Positions 14,353 through 15,721 of a stretch of 15,721 bases of DNA are shown one piece after another. The notes beneath the pieces are model-generated. The model ran no database searches and had not been told where the DNA came from. It saw only the letters and a list, made by a program, of their open reading frames with translations. Positions within the stretch are counted from its first letter, which is position 1. Every line of letters starts with the position of its first letter. Both the position numbers and the translations under genes were made by a program. Source of the DNA: CAYXUW01 sp964468375 (lineage in GTDB: Bacteria; Planctomycetota; Phycisphaerae; Sedimentisphaerales; Anaerobacaceae); the NCBI GenBank assembly GCA_964468375.1, contig CAYXUW010000057.1:1-15721 (forward strand), given 5' to 3'.

Positions 14353-14358
14353 ACCTCC
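14353..14358 (-). promoter_or_regulatory. Shine-Dalgarno deciding the DUF362 start
   Basis: GGAGGT on the minus strand lies six bases before the ATG at 14346. This is better placed than the GGAGG that directly touches the upstream ATG at 14391, so it decides the start in favour of 14346. Confidence 0.65.
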
Positions 14359-14428
14359 ATTTGTCTTATTGACTTTTGCTGATTTCACCATCCTCCTTGG
14401 TGTGATGGAAACAGCGTTGATTTATAAT

Positions 14429-14456
14429 CGATAGCCGCTTTTAATGGCGGATATCG
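14429..14456 (-). promoter_or_regulatory. 5'-terminal stem-loop in the DUF362 leader
   Basis: CGATATCCGC and GCGGCTATCG on the minus strand pair over ten positions with one mismatch around an eight-base loop. The stem begins about three bases after the predicted transcription start (near 14459), at the very 5' end of a leader of about 110 bases. No T-run follows, so it is not a terminator; a role in message stability is possible. Confidence 0.5.
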
Positions 14457-14465
14457 CAGTCTTTA

Positions 14466-14494
14466 AGTATATCAATATCATCGGAATATGTCAA
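14466..14494 (-). promoter_or_regulatory. Sigma70-type promoter of the DUF362 gene
   Basis: TTGACA (14494-14489 on the minus strand) is a perfect -35 box, separated by exactly 17 bases from TATACT (14471-14466), five of six matches to the -10 consensus. The start would be near 14459. Confidence 0.8.
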
Positions 14495-14569
14495 CCTTAT
14501 TACACCCGCGATGATGCTGAGTCGAGGCCGGTGGCAGGCATATTTATAGCAGACTTTTTATGGGGGTAC

Positions 14570-14660
14570 CGGAGAGGGCGGGATTCGAACCCGCGGTGCG
14601 GGTTTATACCCACACGACGGTTTAGCAAACCGTTGCCTTCAGCCACTCGGCCACCTCTCC
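14570..14660 (-). tRNA. tRNA-Ser (anticodon GCT)
   Basis: A 91-base type II tRNA. The acceptor arms GGAGAGG and CCTCTCC pair fully. The D arm contains GGCCGAGTGGCTGAAGGC, typical of serine tRNAs. The anticodon stem ACGGT/ACCGT encloses TTGCTAA with anticodon GCT, a long variable arm follows, and the T loop is GGTTCGAATCC. The discriminator is G, as expected for serine. CCA is not encoded. Confidence 0.97.
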
Positions 14661-14674
14661 AAAAATCCTCTGAT

Positions 14675-14703
14675 AATCTACATTGTGCAAGCTCCTATTG
14701 CAA
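14675..14703 (-). promoter_or_regulatory. Promoter of tRNA-Ser
   Basis: On the minus strand TTGCAA (14703-14698), a 17-base spacer and TAGATT (14680-14675) form a reasonable promoter placing the start about eight bases before the mature tRNA 5' end. Confidence 0.5.
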
Positions 14704-14751
14704 GAATATAAGTGATAAACCGAGGCGTTGGAAATAAGAACCTGTGTTTTA

Positions 14752-14781
14752 TTGACAACTCCGAAGCCCGTGAAATATAAT
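14752..14781 (+). promoter_or_regulatory. Consensus promoter of tRNA-Arg
   Basis: TTGACA (14752-14757) and TATAAT (14776-14781) both match the sigma70 consensus perfectly, with an 18-base spacer. Predicted start near 14788, about 56 bases before the tRNA. This is the strongest promoter in the window. Confidence 0.85.
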
Positions 14782-14843
14782 AGTTTGAACGAAAAAACTA
14801 TCCGGATACTATTTCGTGCTTTCTGCCGGATATTAACAAGCGG

Positions 14844-14917
<74 letters not shown>

Positions 14918-15252
14918 GTGTAGGTTATTTCTTACCAGCGAGTTGGTTTTGTGCAGTTTATGAACTCAACTTGGAAATATTCTTGAGTTAACCAAAAATC
15001 TCAAAAAACTCCATCCTGTATTTATTCAATCAATAGGCAGATAGTCCTATATAACAAGAATTAACAGCACTTAAATGCCCGATATTGTCCCTTTGTAATG
15101 TAATTAGCTAGGATGAACACGTAAAAGATAGAATTTGGGCATCATATCAATGAGAGATACTCACAAAGTATTCGGTATTTGAGCTGTCTTGACGACTATT
15201 ATTTGTGGATGGAAAGCTTAGTAAGGTTTTGTAAATTAATAAGTTAGGGTGT

Positions 15253-15271
15253 AGCAGATCCCTCGTCTGCT
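15253..15271. repeat. Short inverted repeat (AGCAGA / TCTGCT)
   Basis: A perfect six-base-pair stem with a seven-base loop, not followed by a T-run. It may be one copy of a dispersed intergenic element, but only one copy is present here. Confidence 0.35.
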
Positions 15272-15302
15272 CTTACAAACGCTTTTCCATGTCTGTGTTA
15301 GC

Positions 15303-15333
15303 AGCTGTAAGTATTGCCTTATACGGCTTTTTT
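15303..15333 (+). terminator. Possible intrinsic terminator in the gene-free stretch
   Basis: AGCTGTAAG can pair with CTTATACGGCT (a two-base bulge and one G-U pair), and the second arm runs straight into six T. The stem is imperfect and moderate in strength. No gene directly upstream explains it; the nearest plus-strand gene is tRNA-Arg, nearly 400 bases away. Confidence 0.35.
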
Positions 15334-15514
15334 CCAAATCCGCTTTTCTTTCTGTAGTTGTTTATTTTGTAATAAAAAGTAAAGCGCGACCGGTAATTTG
15401 ACGAGTTTAGATTGTAAATATGCCCGTTAAATGTGGCTATACCAACTGATTAGGAATCAAAATAACAGCTAAAACGAAGTTGAGGGGGGAAAATAGTAAA
15501 AACGGATTTTAAGG

Positions 15515-15721
15515 ATGCAGAACATGGGGCCTGTGTTGTTAGTTGAAGATGACCATGTGGACACAATGACTGTTCAGAGGGCGTTTAAGGAACTCAATGT
15601 TATAAATCCGTTGGCTACCGTCTCTAACGGGGAAGAGGCGCTGGAGTACTTAAGAGACGAGGATAACAAAAGACCCTGCGTCATTCTTCTGGATTTGAAT
15701 ATGCCGAGGATGAACGGCATA
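15515..15721 (+). CDS. CheY-like response regulator receiver domain (3' truncated by window edge)
   Basis: The first 69 codons of a two-component receiver domain. The N-terminal strand V-L-L-V-E-D-D supplies the acidic metal-binding pair, and I-L-L-D-L-N-M-P-R-M-N-G carries the phospho-acceptor aspartate with the usual M-P-x-x-N-G turn. The spacing and the A-F-K-E-L plus N-G-E-E-A-L-E-Y-L pattern resemble stand-alone receivers of the Rcp1 type that partner with phytochrome-like or other histidine kinases, but an output domain beyond the window edge cannot be excluded. AAGG touches the ATG at 15515; a second in-frame ATG at 15524 has it nine bases upstream and may be the true start. Confidence 0.92.
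   Translation, partial: MQNMGPVLLVEDDHVDTMTVQRAFKELNVINPLATVSNGEEALEYLRDEDNKRPCVILLDLNMPRMNGI

Larger units (their letters stand above)
14918..15514. other. Gene-free stretch of about 600 bases
   Basis: No reading frame of convincing length or with a good ribosome-binding site is seen on either strand. The stretch is A/T-rich with scattered stops. It holds an inverted repeat at 15253-15271 (AGCAGA/TCTGCT) and a terminator-like hairpin at 15303-15333. I find no clear promoter for the response regulator that follows. It could carry a small RNA, a decayed gene, or simply long leader sequence. Confidence 0.5.

Noticed and set aside
14392..14569. Riboswitch or T-box in the DUF362 leader
   Set aside because: Beyond one stem-loop I see no conserved riboswitch core or antiterminator, and no terminator precedes the gene.
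15289..15357. Small hydrophobic reading frame of 22 codons (M-S-V-L-A-A-V-S...)
   Set aside because: No Shine-Dalgarno, it overlaps the terminator-like hairpin, and nothing supports translation; likely chance.

Overview
The window looks like a chromosomal segment of a Gram-negative-type planctomycete, most likely of the Phycisphaerae. Two things point there. One large membrane protein (12493-14346) ends in a dockerin-like calcium-loop tail of the D-x-D-G-D-x-D-V-D-x-x-D-F type followed by a second degenerate repeat ending in W-L, a tail common in that class. The window also encodes a full lipid A/heptose core gene set. This taxonomic call is inference from protein style, not from a marker gene.

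Layout. Positions 1-1748 hold a plus-strand run: the 3' two thirds of gatB, a small FMN-binding split-barrel protein and a small cupin. They converge, with only 6 bases between, on a long minus-strand operon (10813 down to 1755): isocitrate dehydrogenase, lpxK, hldE, gmhA, gmhB, a heptosyltransferase fused to a WaaP/Kdo-type kinase, a WaaG-like GT4 glycosyltransferase, and plsY. Gaps within it are 0-49 bases and several genes overlap by one base. A good sigma70-type promoter lies upstream of icd. Divergent from it is tRNA-Lys(TTT). Then come two minus-strand paralogues of unknown function, one membrane-anchored and one soluble, which share an ungapped 79-residue C-terminal domain. Next are a strong intrinsic terminator, a DUF362-type membrane protein with its own consensus promoter, tRNA-Ser(GCT) on the minus strand and tRNA-Arg(TCT) on the plus strand. 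About 600 bases without a convincing gene follow, and the window ends inside a CheY-like response regulator.

How the genes work together. GmhA isomerises sedoheptulose 7-phosphate, HldE phosphorylates at O-1 and later adenylylates, and GmhB removes the 7-phosphate; together they make ADP-heptose. LpxK completes lipid IVA. The heptosyltransferase-kinase fusion and the GT4 enzyme would build and phosphorylate the inner core. PlsY starts phospholipid synthesis, so the operon is essentially an outer-membrane assembly unit led, unusually, by a TCA-cycle enzyme. The epimerase HldD and the Kdo transferase are not in this window.

The points most worth a second look are the GT9-WaaP fusion; a GmhB that has lost most of the zinc site and gained a two-helix membrane anchor; the uncharacterised paralogue pair, one member of which ends inside the tRNA-Lys gene; and a short ACGAGATACGAG-type repeat that appears at the start of the fusion gene and again inside lpxK.
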